The notes: generated from the sequence alone by a model not told the origin. A DNA stretch of 48,593 nucleotides from Opitutaceae bacterium (GCA_016794625.1 JAEUGY010000050.1:1-48593); one strand, 5' to 3'; shown: positions 14,327-23,370, numbered from the stretch's first letter. Translations and numbers: made by a program.

Positions 14327-15406
14327 ATGCACCTTTGGAAACACGCCGACAAATGGGACGCGCCGCCGGCGGCGACGGCCATCACTCTGGGTGAAGGCGG
14401 GACGCCCTTGGTCCGCTCGGTGCGCATCGGCCCGGCGCTCGGCCTGCGCAACCTCTGGTTCAAGATCGAGGGCAGCAATCCCACCGGATCCTACAAGGAC
14501 CGCTTTGCGGCCTCGGCGGTCAGTCACCTCATGGCGCGGGGCGTGAAGGCCTGCCTCGGCACCTCCAGCGGCAATACCGGGGCGGCGCTGGCGGCGTACT
14601 GCGCGCGGGCGGGACTGCCCTGTTATCTCGCGATCGTGGAAGGAGCACCCGAAGGCAAGTTGCGCCAGATGGCGGCCTATGGAGCCCGACTCTTCCGCAT
14701 CCGCAGTTTTGGCGCCTCGCCCGCGGTCAGCGCCGACGTCATGGGCGGCCTCGGTGCGCTGGCCCAGGAGTTGAATGCTGGATACGAAATCAGTGCGTTC
14801 ACCTTTTCGCCCCGGGGCATGTCCGGGGTCCAGACCCTCGCATTCGAGATCGCGGATGAACTCGGCGGCGGACCCTTGCACGTGTTTTCTCCCGCCGGCG
14901 CCGGCGGTCTGACCCTTGCGGTGGCCCGAGGATTCGCCCGCTGGGGCTCCGCGGCCCGCGTGCACTGCGTGCAGCCGGCGGGCAATGATACGATCGCCAC
15001 CCCGCTGCGCTCGGGCGCGACGCGCGCCCGTGCGGTCGAGTCGAAGACCCAGATCAGCGGCCTGCAGGTGGGCGGGGTTTTGGATGGCGACGCCACGGTC
15101 GCGGCCTGTCGCGCCTCGGGCGGCCAGGGGTATGTGGTCACCGACGATGACGTCTGGAGCTGGCAGGCGCGCATGGCCCGGGAGGAAGGCCTGTTTTCCG
15201 AGCCCGCTGGCGCCGTCGCCCTGACCGGCGTGGCGCAAGCATTGCAGCGCGGTGAACTCACTGCCGACGACACGGTGGTCTGTCTGGTGACCGGCAGCGG
15301 GTTTAAGGATGAACGTTCACTGATTCGCATGACCGGGGCGGAAGGCACGCCGCTCCTGGAGAGTTTCGCCGCGTTCTCGGCTGCTGTTCGTCAGGGACTT
15401 GGGTGA
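14327..15406 (+). CDS. Threonine synthase-like PLP-dependent lyase
   Basis: 359-residue fold-type II PLP enzyme. The PLP lysine is K57 in EGSNPTGSYKDRF; the phosphate-binding loop is the glycine-rich SPAGAGGLTLAVARG, and SSGNTGAALAAYCARAGLPC is the substrate-carboxylate loop. Sequence most resembles threonine synthase and related threonine/serine lyases; the LVTGSGFKD near the C-terminus is typical of threonine synthases. The canonical N-terminal zinc-free extension of plant-type ThrC is absent. It lies 19 bases after the epimerase-like gene and apart from other amino-acid genes, so a catabolic role (for example 2,3-diamino or beta-hydroxy amino acid deamination) is as likely as threonine synthesis. 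Confidence 0.85.
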   Translation: MHLWKHADKWDAPPAATAITLGEGGTPLVRSVRIGPALGLRNLWFKIEGSNPTGSYKDRFAASAVSHLMARGVKACLGTSSGNTGAALAAYCARAGLPCYLAIVEGAPEGKLRQMAAYGARLFRIRSFGASPAVSADVMGGLGALAQELNAGYEISAFTFSPRGMSGVQTLAFEIADELGGGPLHVFSPAGAGGLTLAVARGFARWGSAARVHCVQPAGNDTIATPLRSGATRARAVESKTQISGLQVGGVLDGDATVAACRASGGQGYVVTDDDVWSWQARMAREEGLFSEPAGAVALTGVAQALQRGELTADDTVVCLVTGSGFKDERSLIRMTGAEGTPLLESFAAFSAAVRQGLG

Positions 15407-15522
15407 GTCCGGCCCGCCCGGCGTTTCGCCCGGTGGGGGGAGGGCGCGCGATCCGGCGGCGGAGAATCCCGTTTACAGCGTTTCGGAAAGTCCGAAGCCT
15501 TTCCGTACCTCACCCCCTTCTT

Positions 15523-16932
15523 ATGCGTGCTGTTTCTCGATTGGTGTCCCGAGTTCTCGGTCTGCGCGGTGCCACGCTGCGCGGTCTTTTGCTGGGAGGC
15601 GCCTTGCTGGCGTCCACCTCCCTGCACGCCGGCCCCTGGGAGTCGCTCTTTGACGGCAAGACCCTGACGGGCTGGAAGCAACTCGGCGGAGTCGCCCCGT
15701 ATGCGGTGGTCGATGGCGCCATTGTGGGCACCACGGTGTCCGGTACGCCCAATAGCTTTTTGGCGACGGAAAAGACCTATGGCGATTTCATCTTCGAATG
15801 CGACATGCGCCAGGAAGGGGGAGGCACCAACAGTGGCGTCCAATTCCGCAGCCAGAGCCTGCCGGATTACCAAAATGGACGGGTGCACGGCTATCAGCTG
15901 GAGATCGATCCCACGCCCAGGGCGTGGAGCGGCGGGATCTATGATGAGGGCCGGAGGGGCTGGCTCTACCCCGGCACGCTGAACCCCGCTGCGCGTGATC
16001 TTTACCAGCTGGAGCGCTGGAACCGGCTGCGCATCGAGGCGATCGGTTCGTCGCTGCGCACCTGGATCAATGGCGTGCCCGTCTCGCACGTGATCGACCA
16101 CCTGACGCCGAACGGATTTCTTGCCCTGCAGGTGCACAGCGTCGGCAACCAGCCCGGTCAGGCCGGCCGCCGCATCCTCTGGCGCAACCTGCGTATCCAA
16201 ACAACAGATCTCGTGCCGTCGCCGGCGGATGCAATCTTTGTCCGGAACCTCATCCCCAACACCGTGAGCGAGGTGGAGAAGGCCCAGGGGTGGCGTCTGC
16301 TGTGGGATGGGGCGACGGGTGCGGGATGGCGCGGTGTCAACCAGACCACATTCCCCGCCGGTGGCTGGACCATCGAGAAGGGTGAGCTCTCCATTTCACC
16401 CCCGGCCAAGCCGGAGGAAAAGCGGGCCGGCGGCGATATTGTGACCGAGGAGCTGTTTGGCGCCTTCGAACTCGCGCTCGAATTCAAACTCACGCCCGGC
16501 GCCAACAGCGGCATCAAGTACTTTGCCGTGGAGAAGAGTCCCGGTGGCGCCCTGGGCCTCGAATTTCAATTGCTGGACGATGAAAAGCACCCCGACGCCA
16601 AAATGGGCGCCGGAGGCAATCGCACGCTGGGCTCGCTTTACGATCTCATTCCCCGTTCAGCGATGCCGGGTGGACTGGCCATAGTTCCGCGCGTGGGAGA
16701 GTGGCAGCACGCCCGGATTGTGGTCTATCCCGACAATCGGGTAGAGCACTGGCTGAATGGCATCAAGGTCGTGGAATACGTCCGTGGTTCACCGCTCTAC
16801 AAGGCGCTGGTGGCCCGGAGCAAGTTCGAGAAAAACGTGGACTTCGGGCTGGCGCCGCAGGCGCGGCTGCTGCTGCAGGACCACGGCGATCGCGTCAGTT
16901 TCCGGAGCATCAAAGTGCGGACGCTGCAGTGA
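15523..16932 (+). CDS. Secreted double-domain DUF1080 protein (3-keto-disaccharide hydrolase family)
   Basis: 469 residues: an export signal at 1-37 (MRAVSRLVSR..., hydrophobic GLLLGGALLAS, cleavage near LHAG), then two concanavalin-like DUF1080 domains. Domain 1 (about 40-225) begins WESLFDGKTLTGWKQLGG and contains GGTNSGVQFRS and GYQLEIDPTPR; domain 2 (about 250-468) begins GWRLLWDGATGAGWRG and contains PGANSGIKYF and LGLEFQLLDDEKHPDA. Several members hydrolyse 3-keto-glycosides produced by periplasmic glucoside 3-dehydrogenases. The frame is open further upstream, but the ATG at 15523 gives the signal peptide. It closes the plus-strand cluster and meets the TPR gene tail to tail. Confidence 0.88.
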   Translation: MRAVSRLVSRVLGLRGATLRGLLLGGALLASTSLHAGPWESLFDGKTLTGWKQLGGVAPYAVVDGAIVGTTVSGTPNSFLATEKTYGDFIFECDMRQEGGGTNSGVQFRSQSLPDYQNGRVHGYQLEIDPTPRAWSGGIYDEGRRGWLYPGTLNPAARDLYQLERWNRLRIEAIGSSLRTWINGVPVSHVIDHLTPNGFLALQVHSVGNQPGQAGRRILWRNLRIQTTDLVPSPADAIFVRNLIPNTVSEVEKAQGWRLLWDGATGAGWRGVNQTTFPAGGWTIEKGELSISPPAKPEEKRAGGDIVTEELFGAFELALEFKLTPGANSGIKYFAVEKSPGGALGLEFQLLDDEKHPDAKMGAGGNRTLGSLYDLIPRSAMPGGLAIVPRVGEWQHARIVVYPDNRVEHWLNGIKVVEYVRGSPLYKALVARSKFEKNVDFGLAPQARLLLQDHGDRVSFRSIKVRTLQ

Positions 16933-16968
16933 GTCTGGCGGGACGGTGGTGAATCCCGCGCTCGGGGT

Positions 16969-17277
16969 TCACCCCATCTCTGCGAGCAGAGCGCGGACCT
17001 CGGCCTCGGGATCCTCATGGTGCTGGTCGATGGCGAGACGCAGCGCCTCCTCCAGCACCGGTTTCGCCTCGGCGCGACGTCCCTGCGCGAGCAGGACTTT
17101 GCCCAGCGCGATGCGCGGAATCATCCAGTCGGCCTGCGACTGGGCGCACAGGCGCAGGTGCGGCTCCGCTTCGGGCCCCCGTCCTGCCGCGAGCAGAGCC
17201 TGGGCGAGACTGAACCGGAACAGCGTGTTGGCCGGGTTCCGGTCGAGGAGGGTGGAGAAGTGAGCGATGCGATCCAT
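16969..17277 (-). CDS. Small tetratricopeptide-repeat protein
   Basis: 102 residues, almost wholly TPR helices: residues 1-33 (MDRIAHFSTLLDRNPANTLFRFSLAQALLAAGR), 34-67 (GPEAEPHLRLCAQSQADWMIPRIALGKVLLAQGR) and 68-100 (RAEAKPVLEEALRLAIDQHHEDPEAEV) each follow the TPR spacing of G/A/P positions. No signal peptide, so cytoplasmic. It lies 34 bases downstream of the dinG-like helicase on the same strand and is probably co-transcribed. Binding partner unknown. Confidence 0.8.
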   Translation of the reverse strand: MDRIAHFSTLLDRNPANTLFRFSLAQALLAAGRGPEAEPHLRLCAQSQADWMIPRIALGKVLLAQGRRAEAKPVLEEALRLAIDQHHEDPEAEVRALLAEMG

Positions 17278-17311
17278 GGGAGGGGAGATAGATTTTGAGA
17301 TCGAAAACGGA

Positions 17312-19411
17312 TCACGCGGCACCGGACCGAGGATACGGTTTGAATTTCGCCTCGCGGTCAGCCCGCGTGATGCGTTCGAAGCGCGGCTGTGGGAGCGAGT
17401 CGAGGAACAGACGGCCATAGGACTTGGCGAGCACCCGTGAGTCCAGGATGGTGATGAGGCCGCGATCGGTGGTGGTGCGGATGAGTCGGCCGATGCCCTG
17501 GCGGAACTTGATCAGGGCCTCGGGCAGGGTGAGTTCCGAGAAGGGATTGCCTCCGGCCTCGCGAATCGCGTCGCTGCGCGCCTCCAGCACGGGATGCGTT
17601 GGTGGATCAAACGGCAGGCGGGTGACGATCACCTGCGCGAGCGCGTCGCCCGGAATGTCGACTCCGGTCCAGAAGCTCTCAGTGCCGAACAGGATCGCGT
17701 TGCCCAGCCGGCGCATTTCCTTGGACAACTCCGTCCGGGACATCGCTTCCCCCTGCATCAGAAACGGTCGCTCCGCGGCCCGCCACTCGGACTCGAGGGC
17801 CTGGGCCACCGCGCGCATATCGGAGTAGCTGGTGAACAGCACGAGCGTCCCGCCGTCCACGCACTGGGTGCAGAAACGCACATAGTCGATCAGGCAGTCC
17901 AGCGCGAGCCGTGCCTCCTGCGGTGAGGGCAGGGGCACGTCGGCCGCCACGTAGACCCGCATGTTGGCTTCAAAATCAAAGGGGGAGGCCACCGCGATGG
18001 CCCGGGCGGACTCGGCGCCGATCCGTCGGGCGAATACCTCCAGCTGTCCCCCGACGGCGAGGGTCGCGCTCGTGCAGATGACGCTGGTGCCGCAGCCAAA
18101 AAGGTGGTCGCGCAAGGCCGGGGCGATGTCGATGGGCGCGCTGCGCAATGTGACGATGGTCTGCCGCCGGCCGCTGCGCTCGGCCCAGTAAACGTGTCCC
18201 GCCTGGGCCAGCTGCAACCACTCGTTCAGGCCTGCCTGCAGGGCCTTCAGGCGTTGCTTTTGTTCGAGGTACTCATCCCGCTGCCGGCCTTCCTCCATGC
18301 GATCGGCCACCTTGGCGATCGCACGTTCCAGAGCCGCGAGGGGACCCTCCAGCATGGACTCGACCGGACCGGCTTCCCGCAGCCGTGCGAGCGGACGCTG
18401 CGTCAGCAGGTGCGCGGACAGTGCCTCGAAAAAGCGACGCGATGCCTCGAGTCCGTCGAGCACCAGTTGCGTGACCTCCCGGCCTGCGACCTTGGCGAGC
18501 AGGCCTCGTTTGGTCTTCGGGTTGAAGAGGTACTTCAGCATGCGGTCCACCCCGTAGCTGCTCAGATGCAGGCCAAAGTTGTCACTCGCGACTTCGGGCA
18601 CCGTGTGCGCCTCATCGAGCACGACAAAGTCGTCGGGAAAAAGGACCCCGCGCGAATCCCCCCCTCCGCCCTGGGCGCGGGCGCCGCCGGCGTTGATCAG
18701 GGCAAACAGCAGCGCGTGATTGACGATGATGACCTGGGCCGCGCGAAGACGCGAGCGGGCGCGCTGGTAAAAGCAACGCTCGCAGTCGCAGTGCTTGCGC
18801 GAGCACGATGACGAGTCCGCGCTCACCATCTCCCACACTTCGGGCCGTGGCGGCGGACGCAGATCGTGACGCACGCCGGTGTCGGTCGACTCGGCCCAGT
18901 CAGCAATGCGCTGCAATTCGCTGTAGTCGTCGTCGGTGAACAGACTGGCGCGCTCCGCCAATGCGTGCGACAGACGCGTGGTGCACAGGTAGTTGGACTT
19001 CCCGATCAGCACGCAGCTCTTGAAGGCAGCGTACGAAGCCGTTTCCGGCGAGGAGGCGAGCACGCGACGGCAGAGCGGAAGGTCCTTGGTTTCCAGCTGC
19101 TCCTGCAACGAAATGGTGTGCGTCGAGACAATCATCTGCCGCGATTGACTCATGGCATGGACAATGCCCGGCAACAGGTAGGCGAGGGACTTGCCGACGC
19201 CCGTGCCTGCCTCGAAGAGAAGAGGGTCATCGGCGGCGAGCGCGGCGGCCACGGAGCGACCCATCTGCGATTGCTGGGGTCGGTGTTCCAGTTGCAGGTG
19301 GGTCGCGAGCAGTCCCTCGGCGGCAAACAACCGCGCGGCCACGGCCGGCGCCTGGGAGGGCGGCGGCAGCGGAGGCAGCGTGGAGTCTGTGTCGTCGCGG
19401 AGTCCGATCAT
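17312..19411 (-). CDS. dinG: DinG/XPD-family iron-sulphur DNA helicase
   Basis: 699-residue superfamily 2 helicase. Walker A is FEAGTGVGKSLAY, motif II is VVLDEAHTVPE (DEAH), the C-terminal helicase domain has GTESFWTGVDIPGDAL and the motif VI QGIGRLIRTTTDRG. Four cysteines for a 4Fe-4S cluster are visible: one in GKSNYLC and three in CSRKHCDCERC, as in DinG and XPD. These enzymes unwind 5'-3' and clear R-loops or replication blocks. The ATG at 19411 (MIGLRDD) is where the family begins; the longer open frame upstream is an artefact of GC bias. It faces the divergent P1B ATPase gene and heads a two-gene unit with the TPR gene. Confidence 0.88.
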   Translation of the reverse strand: MIGLRDDTDSTLPPLPPPSQAPAVAARLFAAEGLLATHLQLEHRPQQSQMGRSVAAALAADDPLLFEAGTGVGKSLAYLLPGIVHAMSQSRQMIVSTHTISLQEQLETKDLPLCRRVLASSPETASYAAFKSCVLIGKSNYLCTTRLSHALAERASLFTDDDYSELQRIADWAESTDTGVRHDLRPPPRPEVWEMVSADSSSCSRKHCDCERCFYQRARSRLRAAQVIIVNHALLFALINAGGARAQGGGGDSRGVLFPDDFVVLDEAHTVPEVASDNFGLHLSSYGVDRMLKYLFNPKTKRGLLAKVAGREVTQLVLDGLEASRRFFEALSAHLLTQRPLARLREAGPVESMLEGPLAALERAIAKVADRMEEGRQRDEYLEQKQRLKALQAGLNEWLQLAQAGHVYWAERSGRRQTIVTLRSAPIDIAPALRDHLFGCGTSVICTSATLAVGGQLEVFARRIGAESARAIAVASPFDFEANMRVYVAADVPLPSPQEARLALDCLIDYVRFCTQCVDGGTLVLFTSYSDMRAVAQALESEWRAAERPFLMQGEAMSRTELSKEMRRLGNAILFGTESFWTGVDIPGDALAQVIVTRLPFDPPTHPVLEARSDAIREAGGNPFSELTLPEALIKFRQGIGRLIRTTTDRGLITILDSRVLAKSYGRLFLDSLPQPRFERITRADREAKFKPYPRSGAA

Positions 19412-19502
19412 GGATCGAGTCGTAGCCAGCGTCGTTGTAAGGCAGGCCTGACTCGGGGCGACTGCAATCTGCGGTCGCCTTTCGGCGCAAGTGGCGTAGT
19501 CT

Positions 19503-21725
19503 ATGGACATGAGTGAGTCCTGGACGGAGACCCTCGCTGAATTCCTTCGCGCGCAACCCAATGTGGGTGGGGTGCGCATCGATCGATCCCGCGGCACCGT
19601 GTCGCTTGCGACGCTCGGTGACGTGGATATCGACGCGTTGGAGGCGTCGCTTTCCGCGACCATAAAGGCGGTGGAGGACCGTTTGTCGGAAAAGGCGCGC
19701 GTGCCGGCCGGGTTTGCGCTGCGGCAGGACGGGGGCGTCACCGAAATCACGGGCCCAACCTGTGTGACCGCCTCCCGCTTGTGGAAATGGCAGGAGGTCG
19801 AATTGCGCGAGCCCGTGGAAACCGGAGAGCACGAGTCCGAGTGGCGCATGCTGGCCGGATTTGCTGCAGCCTGCGGCACCTTGGGCGGAGCGGGGTTCTT
19901 GTTGGAGCGATGGGGTGGAGGACCGGACTGGCTGCCCCGCCTGCTGTCCCTGGGTGCGTTGATTGCGGGCGCGTGGGATGCGGCGATCGACTCTTGGGAG
20001 AATCTGAAAAACCGAAAGGTGGAGATTCACTTCCTCATGCTTGTGGTGGCGGCCGGGGCGGTGGCGATCGGCGCGTGGGACGAAGCGGTCCTGCTGCTCT
20101 TCCTCTTCTCGGCCTCGGGCGCGATGGAAGAATTTGCGATGGATCGCACCCATCGGGAAGTGTCCGCGCTGCTCAAGAGTGCGCCGAAACGAGCCACGGT
20201 CGTGGATGCTTCCGGACAGGAGCATGACACCGCCGTGGAGAAACTCATGATTGGCGACCGCGTCCGCGTGCGACCCGGCGAGGCGTTTCCGGCCGACGGC
20301 GGCATTCTCACCGGCAAGAGCGCCAGCGACGAGTCTGCGCTGACCGGCGAGGCGATCCCGGTGGAGAAGGCGGTGGGAGACACCGTGTTCAGCGGGACGC
20401 TCAACCTTTGGGGAGCCGTGGACTTCACCGTGACCCGTCTGCCTGCGGAGAGCACGCTCCAGAAGATCATTCGCCTGATCAAGACCGCGCAGAAACTGAA
20501 GGCGCCCAGCGAACGGTTCACCGATCGATTTGGCACCGGCTACACCTATGCGGTACTCGGCGGCAGCGCGGCGATGTTCCTCGTCTGGTGGCTCGTGCTG
20601 GACCTGCCGGCGTTTGCCAATGAACCCGGAACGCGCTCCGCCTTTTATCGCGCCATGACGTTGCTCGTGGTGGCCAGTCCCTGCGCCCTCGTCCTGTCCA
20701 TTCCGTCCGCGGTGCTCGCGGCCATTGCCTGGGGGGCGCGGCACGGCGTGCTCTTCCGGGGTGGTGCGGCGATCGAGCAACTGGCGGATATCACGGCTGT
20801 CGCCCTCGACAAGACAGGCACGCTCACCACCGGCGAGCTAGCGGTCGTGGCGGTGGAGAGTTTTCCGCCCGGACGTGAATCCGAAGTGCTCGACCTGGCC
20901 TACTCGCTCGAAACGAATTCCCAGCACCCGCTGGCGCGCGCCATCGTACGGCATGCCAAAGCTCAAGGGGCGAAAGCCCTGCCGATCGAGGAGTTCTCCT
21001 CCATCACCGGTCAAGGCGTGCGAGGCCGCTTGGGCGAGTCGATGACCCTGCTCGGCCGTCGCGAGCTCTTGGAGCACGGTCCGCTGGAGGGATGGGCGGG
21101 CAAACTGCCGCCGGCGCCGGCGGATCTCAGCGAGGTGTGGGTGGTGGGACGCGACTTGGTGGGTCGCCTGCTGCTGAAAGATCAGATTCGCGCGGAGTCC
21201 AGCGCCGTGCTCGCGGCTCTGAAACGTCGCGGCATCCTGACCGTCATGCTGACCGGCGATCGCCGCCATGCCGCGGAGACCGTGGCCCGCGAGCTGGGGT
21301 TGGATGAGGTCAAAGCCGGACTCTCTCCCGAGGACAAAGTGGCCGCGATCCAGGCGTTGCGACAGTCCGGAAGACGCGTGGCCATGGTTGGGGACGGGGT
21401 GAATGACGCGCCCTGCCTCGCGGCGGCCGATGTCAGTGTGGCCATGGGCGCCCGTGGCAGCGATGCCGCGCTCGAGCAGGCGGAAGTGATCCTGATGCAT
21501 GATCGCATTGAAAACTTCCTCGCCGCTTACCAGCTCAGCGTGCGGGCCAAACGCATCATCCGCCAGAATCTCACCATCTCCCTCGGGGTGGTGGGCATCA
21601 TGGTTCTGGCGACGGCCTTCGGTGCGGTGCCCCTGGCGATCGGTGTGGCCGCTCATGAAGGCAGCACGCTGGTCGTCTGTATCAATTCACTCCGACTTTT
21701 GTTCGGGCAGAACAAAACGATTTGA
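19503..21725 (+). CDS. P1B-4-type heavy-metal ATPase (CoaT/CtpD-like)
   Basis: 740-residue inner-membrane cation exporter. Residues about 1-75 resemble a ferredoxin-fold metal-binding domain but have no CxxC. The phosphorylation site is DKTGTLTTGE (Asp near 436), the actuator loop is ESALTGEAIPVEK, the ATP-binding HP dipeptide is QHPLARAI and the hinge is MVGDGVNDAPCLAAADV. The membrane metal site is SPC (near 391, ASPCALVLS) with a last-helix HEGSTLVVCINSLRLL; SPC plus HEG(G/S)T is the mark of subgroup P1B-4, which exports cobalt, ferrous iron or zinc, unlike the CPC of copper or cadmium pumps. An alternative ATG is at 19509. No Shine-Dalgarno sequence is seen. Confidence 0.9.
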   Translation: MDMSESWTETLAEFLRAQPNVGGVRIDRSRGTVSLATLGDVDIDALEASLSATIKAVEDRLSEKARVPAGFALRQDGGVTEITGPTCVTASRLWKWQEVELREPVETGEHESEWRMLAGFAAACGTLGGAGFLLERWGGGPDWLPRLLSLGALIAGAWDAAIDSWENLKNRKVEIHFLMLVVAAGAVAIGAWDEAVLLLFLFSASGAMEEFAMDRTHREVSALLKSAPKRATVVDASGQEHDTAVEKLMIGDRVRVRPGEAFPADGGILTGKSASDESALTGEAIPVEKAVGDTVFSGTLNLWGAVDFTVTRLPAESTLQKIIRLIKTAQKLKAPSERFTDRFGTGYTYAVLGGSAAMFLVWWLVLDLPAFANEPGTRSAFYRAMTLLVVASPCALVLSIPSAVLAAIAWGARHGVLFRGGAAIEQLADITAVALDKTGTLTTGELAVVAVESFPPGRESEVLDLAYSLETNSQHPLARAIVRHAKAQGAKALPIEEFSSITGQGVRGRLGESMTLLGRRELLEHGPLEGWAGKLPPAPADLSEVWVVGRDLVGRLLLKDQIRAESSAVLAALKRRGILTVMLTGDRRHAAETVARELGLDEVKAGLSPEDKVAAIQALRQSGRRVAMVGDGVNDAPCLAAADVSVAMGARGSDAALEQAEVILMHDRIENFLAAYQLSVRAKRIIRQNLTISLGVVGIMVLATAFGAVPLAIGVAAHEGSTLVVCINSLRLLFGQNKTI

Positions 21726-21747
21726 CCGACTCCGGGCCGGCGACCTT

Positions 21748-22275
21748 TCAGTCGCCGATCCAGACCCAATCGCCGACGCGGACTTGATCGTAGAGAGCGA
21801 TGATGTCGGCATTGCGCAGGCGCACGCAACCGCCGCTGGCCGGGGTGCCGATGAGTTCTTCGCGCTGGGTGCCGTGGAGATAAACGTACCGGCGGTAGGT
21901 ATCGACGTCGCCGCCGGCGTTGTAGCCTGGCTCCAAGCCGCGCAACCAGAGAATCCGACTGGTGATCAGGTCGTCACCGGTCAGCTCGCTGGGTTCAAAC
22001 TCGGAATAATGCCGCCCGGTGGGGCAACGCGCCCGGAAGACCATGCCGGAGGGTTGTTCGCCGCCGATGCGCTCGGCGATTTCATGCAGTCCCCGAGGGG
22101 TACCGAGAGAACCCTTTTCGTTGGAGGGAGGTCGCTTGGAGGTCGAAACGGCGTAGCTCGCCTGGAGTTCGTTGCCGCGATAGAGCTGAAGCGTCTGGCT
22201 TGCAATACGGACCACCAGCACGCGGTCTGCGAGCTTGATACCGAGGCGCGCACGGGTTTTGGTGATCTGTTCCAT
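21748..22275 (-). CDS. L,D-transpeptidase (YkuD family)
   Basis: 175-residue YkuD-domain protein. The catalytic signature HGTQREELIGTPASGGCVRLRN contains the histidine and nucleophilic cysteine expected for L,D-transpeptidases, which cross-link or anchor peptidoglycan stem peptides. The N-terminal part (KLADRVLVVRIASQTLQLYRGNELQASYAVSTSKRPPSNEKGSLGTPRG) is the usual beta-sandwich entry. No signal peptide is evident from ATG 22275 or from the alternative ATG 22287, which is unusual for a periplasmic enzyme. The chosen start has GGAG six bases upstream on the minus strand. It ends 22 bases from the ATPase gene and is divergent from asd. Confidence 0.85.
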   Translation of the reverse strand: MEQITKTRARLGIKLADRVLVVRIASQTLQLYRGNELQASYAVSTSKRPPSNEKGSLGTPRGLHEIAERIGGEQPSGMVFRARCPTGRHYSEFEPSELTGDDLITSRILWLRGLEPGYNAGGDVDTYRRYVYLHGTQREELIGTPASGGCVRLRNADIIALYDQVRVGDWVWIGD

Positions 22276-22285
22276 AGGAGTCTCC
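22276..22285. promoter_or_regulatory. Shared divergent ribosome-binding palindrome
   Basis: AGGAGTCTCC carries a Shine-Dalgarno sequence on both strands: AGGAG (22276-22280) serves asd, 8 bases before its GTG, and GGAG (22285-22282 on minus) serves the L,D-transpeptidase, 6 bases before its ATG. The two starts are 13 bases apart, so each promoter must lie inside the other gene. Confidence 0.6.
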
Positions 22286-22288
22286 ATC

Positions 22289-23329
22289 GTGAATACTAAT
22301 CGCTACGTTGTCGGTATCGTCGGCGCCACGGGCGCAGTCGGTCAAGAGCTAGTCCGGCTCTTGCACGAACGGAATTTTCCAATGAGCGCGCTGCGGCTTT
22401 TCGCCTCGGCTCGCTCGGCGGGCAAGGTCGTGGAGTACGCTGGGAAAAAATTCACGGTGGAAGAGGCCAAAACGGGGGCCTTCGCCGGTGTTCACGTGGC
22501 TTTTTTTGCGGCGGGCGGCTCGGTCACCCGGGCGCTGGCCGCGGATGCGGTGAAATCGGGCTGTCTGGTCATCGACAAGAGTTCGGCCCTGCGCATGGAC
22601 CCGAAGGTCCCGCTGGTCATTCCGGAGATCAATCCGCAGGACCTGGCGCAACACGCCGGCATCATTGCGAACCCGAATTGCTCGACGGCTGTTATGTTGA
22701 TGGGATTGTGGCCTTTACATGTAAAGTTTGGCGTGAAGCGGATCTTCGTCTCGACCTACCAATCCGTCTCCGGCACGGGGGCGGAAGCGGTGCAGGAGCT
22801 CGCCACCCAGATCCGAGCGCACGTGGCGGGACAGCCCTTGCCGCGAAAGGTCTATCCCTACCAGATTGCGTTCAACTGCATCCCGCAGGTGGATTCCTTT
22901 GGGGCGGACGGCTATACGGGTGAAGAGAGCAAAATGGCGCAGGAGAGCCGCAAGATCATGGGTTTGCCGAACCTGCGGGTCTCCGCCACCTGCGTGCGGG
23001 TGCCGGTGGTGCGGGCCCATTCGGTCTCGGTCAGCGCCGAGTTTGAGCGTCCGGTGAATGTGCAGGAAGCCCGGGCGGCGGTGGCGGCTTTTCCGGGGGC
23101 CGTGCTGGTCGATGATCCGGCAAACTCCAAATACCCGACGCCCCTCGATTTCGCCGAAAAAGTGAAGTGTGGGGTGGGCCGCCTCCGGGTCGACACGGCA
23201 TTTGACAACGGTCTCTCCTTCTGGGTCAGCGGAGACAACCTCTGGAAGGGCGCCGCGCTCAATGCGGTGCAGAATGCGGAGTTGCTCGCGCAGCGCGGCA
23301 CGCTCTCCGCCAAATCTCCGACGGCGTGA
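22289..23329 (+). CDS. asd: Aspartate-semialdehyde dehydrogenase
   Basis: 346 residues; reduces aspartyl phosphate to aspartate semialdehyde for lysine/diaminopimelate, threonine and methionine. Visible: NADP loop VGIVGATGAVGQEL, the catalytic cysteine in IIANPNCSTAVML, SVSGTGAEAVQEL, and the catalytic region CVRVPVVRAHSVSVSAEFERP with the conserved Arg and His. Length and motifs fit the Gram-positive/verrucomicrobial type with 330-350 residues. The GTG start at 22289 is set by AGGAG eight bases upstream and by the Rossmann strand that begins at residue 6. It is the only clear lysine-pathway gene here; no dapA of normal type is present. Confidence 0.95.
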   Translation: MNTNRYVVGIVGATGAVGQELVRLLHERNFPMSALRLFASARSAGKVVEYAGKKFTVEEAKTGAFAGVHVAFFAAGGSVTRALAADAVKSGCLVIDKSSALRMDPKVPLVIPEINPQDLAQHAGIIANPNCSTAVMLMGLWPLHVKFGVKRIFVSTYQSVSGTGAEAVQELATQIRAHVAGQPLPRKVYPYQIAFNCIPQVDSFGADGYTGEESKMAQESRKIMGLPNLRVSATCVRVPVVRAHSVSVSAEFERPVNVQEARAAVAAFPGAVLVDDPANSKYPTPLDFAEKVKCGVGRLRVDTAFDNGLSFWVSGDNLWKGAALNAVQNAELLAQRGTLSAKSPTA

Positions 23330-23370
23330 TGCATCGACCCCTCGCGGTCGCCGCCCCCCGGAATAAACCC

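Noticed and set aside
21739-21756. 6-bp hairpin GGCGAC/GTCGCC between the P1B ATPase and the transpeptidase
   Set aside because: Short, overlaps the transpeptidase stop region, no T-run; too common in this GC-rich DNA to call a terminator.
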